DNA of 64,000 nt. Source: Bradyrhizobium sp. 186. Its GTDB lineage: Bacteria > Pseudomonadota > Alphaproteobacteria > Rhizobiales > Xanthobacteraceae. Both the position numbers and the translations under genes were made by a program. The notes beneath the pieces were generated by a model. That model had not been told where the DNA came from, ran no database searches, and worked only from the letters and a program-made list of their open reading frames with translations. The stretch lies in the NCBI RefSeq assembly GCF_023101685.1, contig NZ_CP082164.1:1798001-1862000 (forward strand), given 5' to 3'. Below, in pieces: positions 52,815 to 61,020 of the stretch (the first letter of the stretch is position 1; every line of letters starts with the position of its first letter).

Positions 52815-53551
52815 GAGTGAGAGTCCTGCTGCTCGCGTTGATTCTGGTCGTCCTGCCCGAGGTGGCGCTCGCCCAGATTCCGGACCTCAACTCGCTGTTG
52901 CCGCCGGGCAACGGCTCGACCAGCGGCCGGATCATCCAGCTGATGGCGCTGATCACGGTGCTGTCGGTGGCGCCCGGGCTGCTCATCATGGTGACGAGCT
53001 TCACGCGATTTGCCGTCGCGCTGTCGTTCCTGCGCGCCGGTCTCGGCCTCCAGACCACGCCGGCCAACCTGGTGCTGATCAGCCTCGCGCTGTTCATGAC
53101 CTTCTACGTGATGGCGCCGACCTTCGACCGCGCCTGGGAGACCGGCGTCCAGCCGCTGATGAAGAACGAGATCTCGGAGGAGGAGGCCTATCTGAAGATC
53201 ACCGATCCGTTCCGCGAGTTCATGCTGGCCCATGTCCGCGACAAGGACCTGCAGACTTTCGAAGCGCTGGCCGCCGAGAGCTTCCGCAAGAAGTTCGACG
53301 ACAAGCGCGTCGACATGCGCGTCATCATTCCCGCTTTCATGATTTCCGAGCTCAGGCGTTCGTTCGAGATCGGATTCCTCATCATCCTGCCGTTCCTCGT
53401 CATCGACATGATCGTGGCGACGCTGACCATGTCGATGGGCATGATGATGATGCCGCCGACGATCATCGCACTCCCGTTCAAGATGCTGTTCTTCGTGCTG
53501 ATCGACGGCTGGAATCTGCTGGCCTCCGGACTGGTGCGCTCGTTCTCGTAA
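52811..53551 (+). CDS. fliP: Flagellar export gate protein FliP
   Basis: A 246-residue membrane protein of the export gate, made with a cleaved signal (LLLALILVVLPEVALA). Family signatures: VLSVAPGLLIMVTSFTRFAV with ALSFLRAGLGLQTTPANLVL, and the second signature FEIGFLIILPFLVIDMIVAT. A GTG start at 52811 overlaps fliL. FliQ, FliR and FlhA are not in this window. No gene follows until the first flagellin leader. Confidence 0.94.
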   Translation: MRVRVLLLALILVVLPEVALAQIPDLNSLLPPGNGSTSGRIIQLMALITVLSVAPGLLIMVTSFTRFAVALSFLRAGLGLQTTPANLVLISLALFMTFYVMAPTFDRAWETGVQPLMKNEISEEEAYLKITDPFREFMLAHVRDKDLQTFEALAAESFRKKFDDKRVDMRVIIPAFMISELRRSFEIGFLIILPFLVIDMIVATLTMSMGMMMMPPTIIALPFKMLFFVLIDGWNLLASGLVRSFS

Positions 53552-53708
53552 GAGCCGCGCTCGTCGGCCGACTGGTCGGTTATGGTTAGCGAAAAGTAAT
53601 ATTAACCATATGATATTGCTACGAAATTCAAGCCGATCTTAATCCGGCCGCAAGATTCGGCGTGCTAGCAATGCGTCACGGCGGGTTGGACCCCACCCAC
53701 ATCAGTCC

Positions 53709-53794
53709 AAAGGCATGATGCCGCCCCTCCGTACCGGTGAAAGCCCGGTATGTCCCCAGTGAAAATGTAACGCGTACATAAAGGGACATTCGCA
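53709..53794 (+). ncRNA. Flagellin leader RNA, copy 1 (flg-Rhizobiales-like motif)
   Basis: AAAGGCATGATGCC, then TACCGG (53732-53737) pairing with CCGGTA (53745-53750), then ATGTCCC (53750-53756) able to pair with GGGACAT (53783-53789). The second stem covers AAAGGGA, the ribosome-binding site 8 bases before the flagellin ATG. The same order and spacing recur before the other two flagellins. I believe this is the published flg-Rhizobiales RNA motif; that identity is recall, the pairing is visible. Confidence 0.72.
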
Positions 53795-54700
53795 ATGTCA
53801 AGCCTTCTCACGAACTCGACCGCCATGACCGCGCTGCAGACCCTGCGGTCTGTCAGCTCGCAACTCTCCACGACGCAGACCCGGATCTCCACCGGCCAGC
53901 GCGTCTCGACTGCTTCGGACAACGCCGCCTACTGGTCGATTGCGACCTCGATGCGCGCCGACAACGCCGCGCTCTCCGCCGTCTCCGACTCGCTCGGTCT
54001 GTCGGCTGCGACCGTCGACACCGAATATACCGCTCTGACCTCGGTTGTTGGCGACAGCACCGGCGGCCTGACCAAGCTCCAGTCGCTGCTGGTCGAAGCC
54101 AAGACTGCCGGTATCGACCGCACCAAGATTCAGGCGGACGTCACCCAGATCCAGCAGCAGATGAAGGGTACCGCCAATGCGGCAACCTTCAACGGGGTGA
54201 ACTGGCTGAGCGCGACGGCCGCCACGCCGGCGACCGTCAACCTGGTGTCGTCGTACTCTCGTGTCGGCGCCGTGCCGACCACCGGCTCGATCACCCTGAC
54301 CACGGCCAACTACTCGCTCTACACGGCGAGCGCGAGCGGCATCCTGGACACCGTGAGCGGCGGTGCGTCAGTCGACACGATCAACATCTCTGCGCTGACC
54401 GACTCGGCTGCTGACCAGACCACGCTCGATGGCTACATCGCGCAGGTCACCGGTGCGATCAACTCGGTGGCTTCGGCCGCCGCTAACCTCGGCGCCGTCA
54501 AGAACCGCATCTCGACCAACACGGACTTCGTCAAGACCCTGATGGACTCGGTGGATCGCGGTATCGGCCAGCTCGTTGACGCCGACATGAACCAGGAGTC
54601 CACCCGCCTGGCGGCTCTCCAGGTCCAGCAGCAGCTCGGCGTTCAGGCGCTCTCGATCGCCAACAACAGCAGCCAGAGCATCCTGTCGCTGTTCCGCTAA
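53795..54700 (+). CDS. Flagellin 1 (lateral-type)
   Basis: A 301-residue filament protein. N-terminal D0/D1: SSLLTNSTAMTALQTLRSVS, then TQTRISTGQRVSTASDNAAY and WSIATSMRADNAALSAVSDS. C-terminal D1/D0: VDADMNQESTRLAALQVQQQ, then LGVQALSIANNSSQSILSLF. A short variable D2-like segment lies between. The size matches the 30-kDa lateral flagellins of Bradyrhizobium. A structured leader before it and a strong terminator after it make it a monocistronic unit. The gene symbol is left blank because the three copies cannot be assigned. Confidence 0.93.
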   Translation: MSSLLTNSTAMTALQTLRSVSSQLSTTQTRISTGQRVSTASDNAAYWSIATSMRADNAALSAVSDSLGLSAATVDTEYTALTSVVGDSTGGLTKLQSLLVEAKTAGIDRTKIQADVTQIQQQMKGTANAATFNGVNWLSATAATPATVNLVSSYSRVGAVPTTGSITLTTANYSLYTASASGILDTVSGGASVDTINISALTDSAADQTTLDGYIAQVTGAINSVASAAANLGAVKNRISTNTDFVKTLMDSVDRGIGQLVDADMNQESTRLAALQVQQQLGVQALSIANNSSQSILSLFR

Positions 54701-54719
54701 GCTTCAAACAATCCGGGGA

Positions 54720-54756
54720 GGGCCGCGCTTCTTGCGAAGCGCGGCCCTTTTATTTT
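54720..54756 (+). terminator. Intrinsic terminator after flagellin 1
   Basis: GGGCCGCGCTTC-TTGC-GAAGCGCGGCCC has a perfect 12-bp stem followed by TTTTATTTT. The same stem with a TCGC loop follows flagellin 2, so the whole gene unit was duplicated with its terminator. Confidence 0.92.
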
Positions 54757-54894
54757 GGCGTGACGCCGCGCGCACGCCGTAATTTCGGTTGCCCTGTTGC
54801 AGCCGGGGCACAGAGCCACAAGCCTCGCACAAGCTTCGGTCGCTAACCTCCCCGCTACGACAGGTTGGGCCCTTCACCTGCTTTTCCGCGGCCC

Positions 54895-54975
54895 AAAGGC
54901 ATGACGCCGCCCTGTCGTACCGGTGCAAGTCCGGTATGTCCCCAAATCCAATTCAATCTTCAAAGGGACATCAAA
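54895..54975 (+). ncRNA. Flagellin leader RNA, copy 2 (flg-Rhizobiales-like motif)
   Basis: AAAGGCATGACGCC is followed by TACCGG (54918-54923)/CCGGTA (54931-54936) and ATGTCCC (54936-54942)/GGGACAT (54965-54971). The ribosome site AAAGGGA is inside the last arm, 8 bases before the ATG. A further upstream block (GAGCCACAAGCCTCGCACAA) is shared with copy 3 and may hold the promoter. Confidence 0.72.
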
Positions 54976-55884
54976 ATGGGTTCTAGTCTCCTCACCAACT
55001 CCGCAGCAATGACCGCGCTGCAGACCCTCCGGAACGTCAGCTCCAGCCTCCAGACGACCGAAAACCGGATCTCGACCGGCCAGCGCGTCTCGACCGCATC
55101 CGACAACGCCGCCTACTGGTCGATCGCGACCTCGATGCGCGCCGACAACGCCGCGCTCTCCGCCGTCTCCGACTCGCTCGGTCTGTCGGCTGCGACCGTC
55201 GACACCGAATATACCGCTCTGACCGCGGTTGTGGGCGACACAACCGGCGGCCTGACCAAGCTCCAGGCGCTGCTGGTCGAAGCCAAGACTGCCGGTATCG
55301 ACCGGACCAAGATCCAGGCGGACATCACCCAGATCCAGCAGCAGATGAAGGGCACCGCCAATGCGGCGACCTTCAACGGAGTGAACTGGCTGAGCGCGAC
55401 CGCCACCACGCCGGCGACCTTCAACCTGGTGTCGTCGTTCTCTCGTGTCGGCGGCACGCCCACCATCGGGTCCATCCAACTGACGATCGCCAACTATTCG
55501 CTCTATACCAGCACCCAGAGCGGCATTCTGGACACCGTCAGCGGCGGTGCGTCGGTCGACACGATCAACATCTCTGCGCTGACCGACTCGGCTGCTGACC
55601 AGACCACGCTCGATGGCTACATCGCGCAGGTCACGGCTTCGATCAACTCGGTGGCCTCAGCCGCTGCCGATCTCGGCGCCGTCAAGAACCGCATCTCGAC
55701 CAACACGGACTTCGTCAAGACCCTGATGGACTCGGTGGACCGCGGTGTCGGCCAGCTCGTCGACGCCGACATGAATGCGGAATCGACCCGCCTTCAGGCG
55801 CTCCAGACCCAGCAGCAGCTCGGCGTTCAGGCGCTCTCGATCGCCAACCAGAACAGCCAGAGCATCCTGTCGCTGTTCCGGTAA
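54976..55884 (+). CDS. Flagellin 2 (lateral-type)
   Basis: A 302-residue flagellin starting MGSSLLTNSAAMTALQTLRN. From codon 31 onward it is almost identical to flagellin 3: a handful of base changes over about 815 bp and only the last residue differs. The first 30 codons differ more (SSSLQTTENRIS against STQLSTTQNRIS). C-terminal D0: LGVQALSIANQNSQSILSLF. The start codon is fixed by the ribosome site in the leader. It is flanked by its own leader and terminator. Confidence 0.93.
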   Translation: MGSSLLTNSAAMTALQTLRNVSSSLQTTENRISTGQRVSTASDNAAYWSIATSMRADNAALSAVSDSLGLSAATVDTEYTALTAVVGDTTGGLTKLQALLVEAKTAGIDRTKIQADITQIQQQMKGTANAATFNGVNWLSATATTPATFNLVSSFSRVGGTPTIGSIQLTIANYSLYTSTQSGILDTVSGGASVDTINISALTDSAADQTTLDGYIAQVTASINSVASAAADLGAVKNRISTNTDFVKTLMDSVDRGVGQLVDADMNAESTRLQALQTQQQLGVQALSIANQNSQSILSLFR

Positions 55885-55903
55885 GCCTTAAACCATCCGG
55901 GGA

Positions 55904-55941
55904 GGGCCGCGCTTCTCGCGAAGCGCGGCCCTTTTCATTTT
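55904..55941 (+). terminator. Intrinsic terminator after flagellin 2
   Basis: GGGCCGCGCTTC-TCGC-GAAGCGCGGCCC, a perfect 12-bp stem, then TTTTCATTTT. It is a near copy of the terminator at 54720. Confidence 0.92.
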
Positions 55942-56098
55942 GGCGTGCGTTGGTCGCGCGCCATGACCTTGGCACGTCGACTTTGCACCTCGATCTGGCT
56001 CACCCTGTCGCGGTCCGGTCACGGAGCCACAAGCCTCGCACAAACTTCGCGAGCTATCGTCGCCGTTACGTCAGGTTGAGCGCACTTTTCCGCAGCCC

Positions 56099-56181
56099 AA
56101 AGGCATGATGCCGCCCTGCCGTACCGGTGCAAGCCCGGTATGTCCCCAAAAATTCAATCCGTTTCAAAGGGACGTCAAAAA
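56099..56181 (+). ncRNA. Flagellin leader RNA, copy 3 (flg-Rhizobiales-like motif)
   Basis: AAAGGCATGATGCC, TACCGG (56122-56127)/CCGGTA (56135-56140), ATGTCCC (56140-56146)/GGGACGT (56169-56175). The one change in the ribosome-site arm (A to G) turns a U-A pair into U-G, so pairing is kept. This supports selection on structure. Confidence 0.72.
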
Positions 56182-57090
56182 ATGAGTTCTAGTCTGCTTA
56201 CCAACTCCGCAGCAATGACCGCGCTGCAGACCCTCCGGAGCGTCAGCACCCAACTCTCCACCACGCAGAACCGGATCTCGACCGGCCAGCGCGTCTCGAC
56301 CGCATCCGACAACGCCGCCTACTGGTCGATCGCGACGTCGATGCGCGCCGACAACGCCGCGCTCTCCGCCGTCTCCGACTCGCTCGGTCTGTCGGCTGCG
56401 ACCGTCGACACCGAATATACCGCTCTGACCGCGGTTGTGGGCGACACAACCGGCGGCCTGACCAAGCTCCAGGCGCTGCTGGTCGAAGCCAAGACTGCCG
56501 GTATCGACCGGACCAAGATCCAGGCGGACATCACCCAGATCCAGCAGCAGATGAAGGGCACCGCCAATGCGGCGACCTTCAACGGAGTGAACTGGCTGAG
56601 CGCGACCGCCACCACGCCGGCGACCTTCAACCTGGTGTCGTCGTTCTCTCGTGTCGGCGGCACGCCCACCATCGGGTCCATCCAACTGACGATCGCCAAC
56701 TATTCGCTCTATACCAGCACCCAGAGCGGCATTCTGGACACCGTCAGCGGCGGTGCGTCGGTCGACACGATCAACATCTCTGCGCTGACCGACTCGGCTG
56801 CTGACCAGACCACGCTCGATGGCTACATCGCGCAGGTCACGGCTTCGATCAACTCGGTGGCCTCAGCCGCTGCCGATCTCGGCGCCGTCAAGAACCGCAT
56901 CTCGACCAACACGGACTTCGTCAAGACCCTGATGGACTCGGTGGATCGCGGTGTCGGCCAGCTCGTCGACGCCGACATGAATGCGGAATCGACCCGCCTT
57001 CAGGCGCTCCAGACCCAGCAGCAGCTCGGCGTTCAGGCGCTCTCGATCGCCAACCAGAACAGCCAGAGCATCCTGTCGCTGTTCAAGTAA
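56182..57090 (+). CDS. Flagellin 3 (lateral-type)
   Basis: A 302-residue flagellin. Its first 30 codons resemble flagellin 1 (QLSTTQNRIS against QLSTTQTRIS), while the rest is nearly base-for-base flagellin 2, ending SILSLFK instead of SILSLFR. That mosaic points to gene conversion within the array. The terminator differs from the other two, which marks the end of the array. Confidence 0.93.
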   Translation: MSSSLLTNSAAMTALQTLRSVSTQLSTTQNRISTGQRVSTASDNAAYWSIATSMRADNAALSAVSDSLGLSAATVDTEYTALTAVVGDTTGGLTKLQALLVEAKTAGIDRTKIQADITQIQQQMKGTANAATFNGVNWLSATATTPATFNLVSSFSRVGGTPTIGSIQLTIANYSLYTSTQSGILDTVSGGASVDTINISALTDSAADQTTLDGYIAQVTASINSVASAAADLGAVKNRISTNTDFVKTLMDSVDRGVGQLVDADMNAESTRLQALQTQQQLGVQALSIANQNSQSILSLFK

Positions 57091-57107
57091 GCTCCGGCTT
57101 TTGAAAC

Positions 57108-57156
57108 GACCGTGCTCCCTATGGGAGCACGGTCCCGCCGTGAACGGCGGTTTTGA
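57108..57156 (+). terminator. Tandem hairpins, terminator after flagellin 3
   Basis: GACCGTGCTCCC-TAT-GGGAGCACGGTC (57108-57134) is a perfect 12-bp stem. It is followed at once by CCGCCGT-GA-ACGGCGG (57135-57150) and TTTT. The second hairpin with its T-run is the likely terminator; the first may protect the mRNA end. Confidence 0.85.
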
Positions 57157-57382
57157 TGGCACATGACGTGCCCGTATTCGACCTCCCGACGCCGGACTTC
57201 ATGCGACACGCCGCAGCCGATCGCGCGGCCATGCCCCGTTGCCGCTGAACTGAACGCGTCGCCCAAGATTCTTGTAAAATTGCAACGCCTCGCCTGCGAA
57301 CTGACACACTCGCGTCCTCGCGCAACCTTCAGACAAGGTTCGCAGCGGAGTGTCCTCTACGTTCGCATTGGTACGAGGTCAT

Positions 57383-59008
57383 ATGCTCAGTCGCGCGCAG
57401 CTACAGCAACTGCTCAACAATATACTGGAGCTTGGGCCGCGACGTCTGATGGCCTTGGGGTTGATCGGTTTCGCCGTCCTCGTCACCGTCGTCGGCGGCG
57501 CCTATTATCTGAGCCGGCCCGAATTCGAGTCTCTCTATACCGGCCTCTCCCGTGAAGACGTGACGCGCATCGGCGCCGCGCTGCGCGAGCAGAACATCAC
57601 CTTCGACGTCAACGCGGCCGGCGATACCGTTTCGGTGCGACCGAGCCAGACCATGCAGGCGCGGATGCTGTTGGCCGAGAAGGGGCTGCCGACCAGTGCC
57701 AATTCCGGCTACGAGCTGTTCGACAAGATCGGCTCACTCGGCCTGACCTCGTTCATGCAAGAGGTCACCAAGCTTCGCGCGCTCGAGGGCGAGATCGCGC
57801 GTACCGTACAGTTGATGAAGGGCGTCAAGGCCGCGCGGGTGCACATCGTGATGCCGGTGCGCGGCTCCTTCCGCGCCACGCAGCAGCCGCCGTCGGCTTC
57901 CGTCGTGCTGCGCACCGACGGTGCGATCGAGGCGCGCACGGCGCAATCGATCCGTCATCTCGTGGCGGCGGCGATTCCCGGCATGACGCGCGAAAAGGTG
58001 ACGGTGCTGGACGCCGACGGCTCGATGCTGCTGGCCGAAGAGGACGAGGCCAGCGCTGCGCCGACCAAGATGGCGAGCCTCCAGAAGACGGTCGGCGGGA
58101 TGGTGCAGGAGAACATCCGCAAGGCGCTGACGCCTTATCTGGGCCTGGACAATTTCGAGGTCAGCGTCGCGCCCCAGCTCTCCACCGACAAGCGACAGAT
58201 CAACGAGACCGTCTACGATCCGGAGAGCCGCGCCGAGCGCTCGGTCCGGAACGTCCGCGAGAAGGAGACCTCGCAGAATGCGGATCGTTCGACGCCGACC
58301 ACGGTGCAGCAGAATCTTCCGGACCAGCAGGTGAATGCTGGCGGCACCAAGAACTCCAGCGAAGACAAGCAGCGCCGTGAGGACGTCACCAACTTCGAGG
58401 TCTCCTCCAAGACCACGACGACGGTGAGCGACGGCTATTCGGTGAAAAAACTCTTCATCGCCGTCCTGGTCAACCGCGCGCGGCTCGTCGCCGATCTCGG
58501 CGACAAGAGCAACCAGGCCATCGTCGACAGCAAGCTCGCCGAGATCAGCCAGCTCGCGGCGACGGCCGGTGGACTGGACAAGCAGCGCGGCGACCAGATC
58601 CAGGTGACAGCCGTCGACTTCATCGAAGGTTCGCGCGAGCTGGCGCCGGTGCCGCCGATCAGTTTCGTCGAGATGATCAACAAGCAGTTGGGCAGCGTCA
58701 TCAACGCGGTGACAATCCTGGCCGTTGCTTCGATGCTGGTGTGGTTCGGACTTCGCCCCGCGGTCAACGGCATCCTGACTCACCGCGCGCAGCAGGAGCA
58801 GACCGAGGCGGCGGAGGCTGCCCAGCTCGAGGCCGCTGCTGCGCTTGCGCTGCCGGAAGGCGAAGAAGCCGAGCTCAATCTGGTCGAAGACCTCGAAGGC
58901 AAGATGCAGCGAACTCCGCAGAAGCGGCTGGAGCAGATCGTCCGCCTCGATCAGATGCAGGCGGCAGCGATCCTTAAAGACTGGATGCGACGCGAGGAGG
59001 CGGCATGA
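57383..59008 (+). CDS. fliF: Flagellar MS-ring protein FliF
   Basis: A 541-residue protein forming the MS ring in the inner membrane. First helix LMALGLIGFAVLVTVVGGAY, then the YscJ-like domain SLYTGLSREDVTRIGAALRE and LAEKGLPTSANSGYELFDKI, QEVTKLRALEGEIARTVQLM. The second helix is VINAVTILAVASMLVWFGLR, and the C-terminal FliG-binding tail ends EQIVRLDQMQAAAILKDWMR. The ATG at 57383 is preferred to an upstream one with no ribosome site. Its end overlaps the next start by 4 bases. It heads the second group, fliF to fliK. Confidence 0.93.
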   Translation: MLSRAQLQQLLNNILELGPRRLMALGLIGFAVLVTVVGGAYYLSRPEFESLYTGLSREDVTRIGAALREQNITFDVNAAGDTVSVRPSQTMQARMLLAEKGLPTSANSGYELFDKIGSLGLTSFMQEVTKLRALEGEIARTVQLMKGVKAARVHIVMPVRGSFRATQQPPSASVVLRTDGAIEARTAQSIRHLVAAAIPGMTREKVTVLDADGSMLLAEEDEASAAPTKMASLQKTVGGMVQENIRKALTPYLGLDNFEVSVAPQLSTDKRQINETVYDPESRAERSVRNVREKETSQNADRSTPTTVQQNLPDQQVNAGGTKNSSEDKQRREDVTNFEVSSKTTTTVSDGYSVKKLFIAVLVNRARLVADLGDKSNQAIVDSKLAEISQLAATAGGLDKQRGDQIQVTAVDFIEGSRELAPVPPISFVEMINKQLGSVINAVTILAVASMLVWFGLRPAVNGILTHRAQQEQTEAAEAAQLEAAAALALPEGEEAELNLVEDLEGKMQRTPQKRLEQIVRLDQMQAAAILKDWMRREEAA

Positions 59009-59685
59009 ACGCGGCAATCGGAAAACTCCTGACGCAGTTCGACGCAAACGGCCGGGTCAAGTCGCCGCCGCTTCCGCCGCCCAAGGCCCAGGATCCGGTG
59101 ACAAGGCCGAAGGATATCCGGCGCGAGCCTCAGCCTCAGCTTCAGACCCAACCGCAGCCTCAGTCCCCGGCGCCGAAGGCGGAGACCCCGCCGGCCAATC
59201 TTCTCGACGATGCCCATCGGCGTGGTTATGCCGCCGGGTTCGCGGAAGGCGAGGCCAAGCTCGCCGAGGAGCGCGTCCGCAGCGCGATCCGGCTCGGCGA
59301 GGAGCGGGCCAAATGGTCCGACCAGCAGGCAGTCGCGATCGTCAGCGGCTTCGAGACGGCCTGCCGCGAGATCGAAACCAACATCGCGAGCTCCGTTGCG
59401 CGGATTTTGCTGCCATTCCTCGCCGATGCTGTGCGCGACAAGGCGATCGGGTCTCTGGTCGAGCAGATTGCCGCGCTGACCTCCAGTTCGTCGGTGCCGG
59501 TATTCCGGATCACGGGGCCGAGCGACCTGCTCGACCTGGTCAAGGCGCAGCTCAATGCGGCCAGCCGCACCGGGATCGAATACCAGGCCGCCGATGCCGT
59601 CGAGGTTCGCGTTCTCGCCGATCAGACGGTGATCGAGACGCAGATCTCGACCTGGACCGAACGCCTGAAGGACGCGCGCCGGTAG
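59005..59685 (+). CDS. FliH-like flagellar assembly protein (tentative)
   Basis: A 226-residue protein with a Pro/Gln-rich N-terminal part (residues 20-65, with repeated PQPQ), then a helical region DDAHRRGYAAGFAEGEAKLA with EERVRSAIRLGEERAKWSDQ, and a C-terminal domain ending VRVLADQTVIETQISTWTER. The GYAAGFAEGE stretch resembles the Gx3Gx3G repeats of FliH, the negative regulator of FliI. Position after fliF also fits. Similarity is weak and no clear homologue name can be given. It overlaps fliF by 4 bases. Confidence 0.5.
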   Translation: MNAAIGKLLTQFDANGRVKSPPLPPPKAQDPVTRPKDIRREPQPQLQTQPQPQSPAPKAETPPANLLDDAHRRGYAAGFAEGEAKLAEERVRSAIRLGEERAKWSDQQAVAIVSGFETACREIETNIASSVARILLPFLADAVRDKAIGSLVEQIAALTSSSSVPVFRITGPSDLLDLVKAQLNAASRTGIEYQAADAVEVRVLADQTVIETQISTWTERLKDARR

Positions 59686-59691
59686 TCCGCC

Positions 59692-61020
59692 ATGAATGAG
59701 GTCAAGCCAGAGCTCGTCATCATCCGCCGGCGGAGCGCCTTCGACGACGCGCCGCATCACGGTGGCGTCTGGAAAATCGCCTATGCGGACTTCATGACCG
59801 CGATGATGGCGTTCTTCCTGGTCATGTGGCTGATCAATGCGCTCAACCAGGACCAGAAGCAGGTGGTCGCGAGCTATTTCAATCCGATCCGGCTCGCAGA
59901 GAACGCACCCGCTCCCAAGGGCCTCAAGGACTTGAACAAGAAAGAGCCGTCGTCATTCGAAGGCCAGGACGGCAAGCGTCAGCCGGCCGGAACGAGCGAG
60001 GAGCGCCGCGGCGACTCGCCGACGGCCGAGAAGCCACCGTTCTACGAAGAGAAAGTCCTGTTCCGTGATCCCTACGCGACGCTCGCCGAGATCGCGAATA
60101 GCGCGAACCAGGCCTCGGGCCAGCGGCGTGCCGGCGCGTTGACGTCCGCGGAAGAAGACGGTCTCAAGGGCGGCGACGCCTATCGCGATCCGTTCGACCC
60201 GGGTTACTGGAAGCTTGCTCCGGAAACTTCCAAGGATGCTGATCGCATCGTCGAGAATGAACCCAAGCGGAATGCCTCCGCGCGCGACAATCCGGCGGGC
60301 ACCAATCAGGGTGAGCCGCAGCCGGCGCGCCGCACCAAGTTGGATGATGCGGGCGGCAGCGTGGCTCCGACTGCCGAGGCATCGTCCGCAACCCTTTCGC
60401 CTCTGCTGCCGCCAGGCCCGGCGCCGTCGCCGGCTTCGCGCGAGGGCAGCGCTCAGGCGAACGCGCAGGCAAGTGCGCAAGCCAACGCCGCGGTACAGTC
60501 ACGTCCGGTCGATACCGCGAAGGACTCCGAACCGCACGATGCCGCGCAAACGCAGCAGCCGACCGTCAAGCAGCTTCAGGCCGCGATCGCCGACGCGCTG
60601 TCGGACATCAAGGCCGGTGCGGGACCGGTCGCCGAGGTCCGTCAGGTCGAGGAAGGCCTTCTGATCAGCCTGACCGACGACGCGAGCTTCGGCATGTTCG
60701 CGGTCGGCTCAGCCGAGCCGCGTCCCGAGCTCATCCGCGTGATCGACAAGATCGGACCGCTGCTGAGCAAGCGCCAGGGCCCGATCATCGTCCGCGGTCA
60801 CACCGACAATCGGCCATACCGCTCGGAGACCTACGACAACTGGCGGCTCTCGACCGCGCGCGCGCAGATGGCCTACTACATGCTGGTCCGCTCCGGCGTC
60901 GATGCGCAGCGGATCGAGCATGTCGAAGGTTACGCCGACCGGCGGCCGAAGCTGCCGAATGATCCCGCGGCCGCGCAGAACCGCCGGATCGAGATTCTGA
61001 TCCGGGAGAAGCGCGCTTGA
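59692..61020 (+). CDS. motB: Flagellar motor stator MotB
   Basis: A 442-residue stator anchor. The transmembrane helix KIAYADFMTAMMAFFLVMWL carries the proton-binding Asp in YADFMTAMMAFF. A long disordered linker of about 230 residues, rich in Ala/Pro/Ser and Gln, precedes the OmpA-like peptidoglycan-binding domain: PIIVRGHTDNRPYRSETYDN, WRLSTARAQMAYYMLVRSGV, NRRIEILI. The linker is much longer than in E. coli MotB (308 residues) and matches rhizobial motors that use MotC. Its stop overlaps the motC start. Confidence 0.92.
   Translation: MNEVKPELVIIRRRSAFDDAPHHGGVWKIAYADFMTAMMAFFLVMWLINALNQDQKQVVASYFNPIRLAENAPAPKGLKDLNKKEPSSFEGQDGKRQPAGTSEERRGDSPTAEKPPFYEEKVLFRDPYATLAEIANSANQASGQRRAGALTSAEEDGLKGGDAYRDPFDPGYWKLAPETSKDADRIVENEPKRNASARDNPAGTNQGEPQPARRTKLDDAGGSVAPTAEASSATLSPLLPPGPAPSPASREGSAQANAQASAQANAAVQSRPVDTAKDSEPHDAAQTQQPTVKQLQAAIADALSDIKAGAGPVAEVRQVEEGLLISLTDDASFGMFAVGSAEPRPELIRVIDKIGPLLSKRQGPIIVRGHTDNRPYRSETYDNWRLSTARAQMAYYMLVRSGVDAQRIEHVEGYADRRPKLPNDPAAAQNRRIEILIREKRA

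Noticed and set aside
53560..53700. Sigma-28 type promoter before flagellin 1 (GCCGATCT)
   Set aside because: The -10-like block has no matching -35 at the right distance and is not shared by flagellins 2 and 3.
54895..54960. Flagellin leader as a cobalamin riboswitch (CCGGTGCAAGTCCGG resembles its core)
   Set aside because: The B12 box and the conserved GCAACTG region are missing and the element is too short; the resemblance comes from a simple hairpin.
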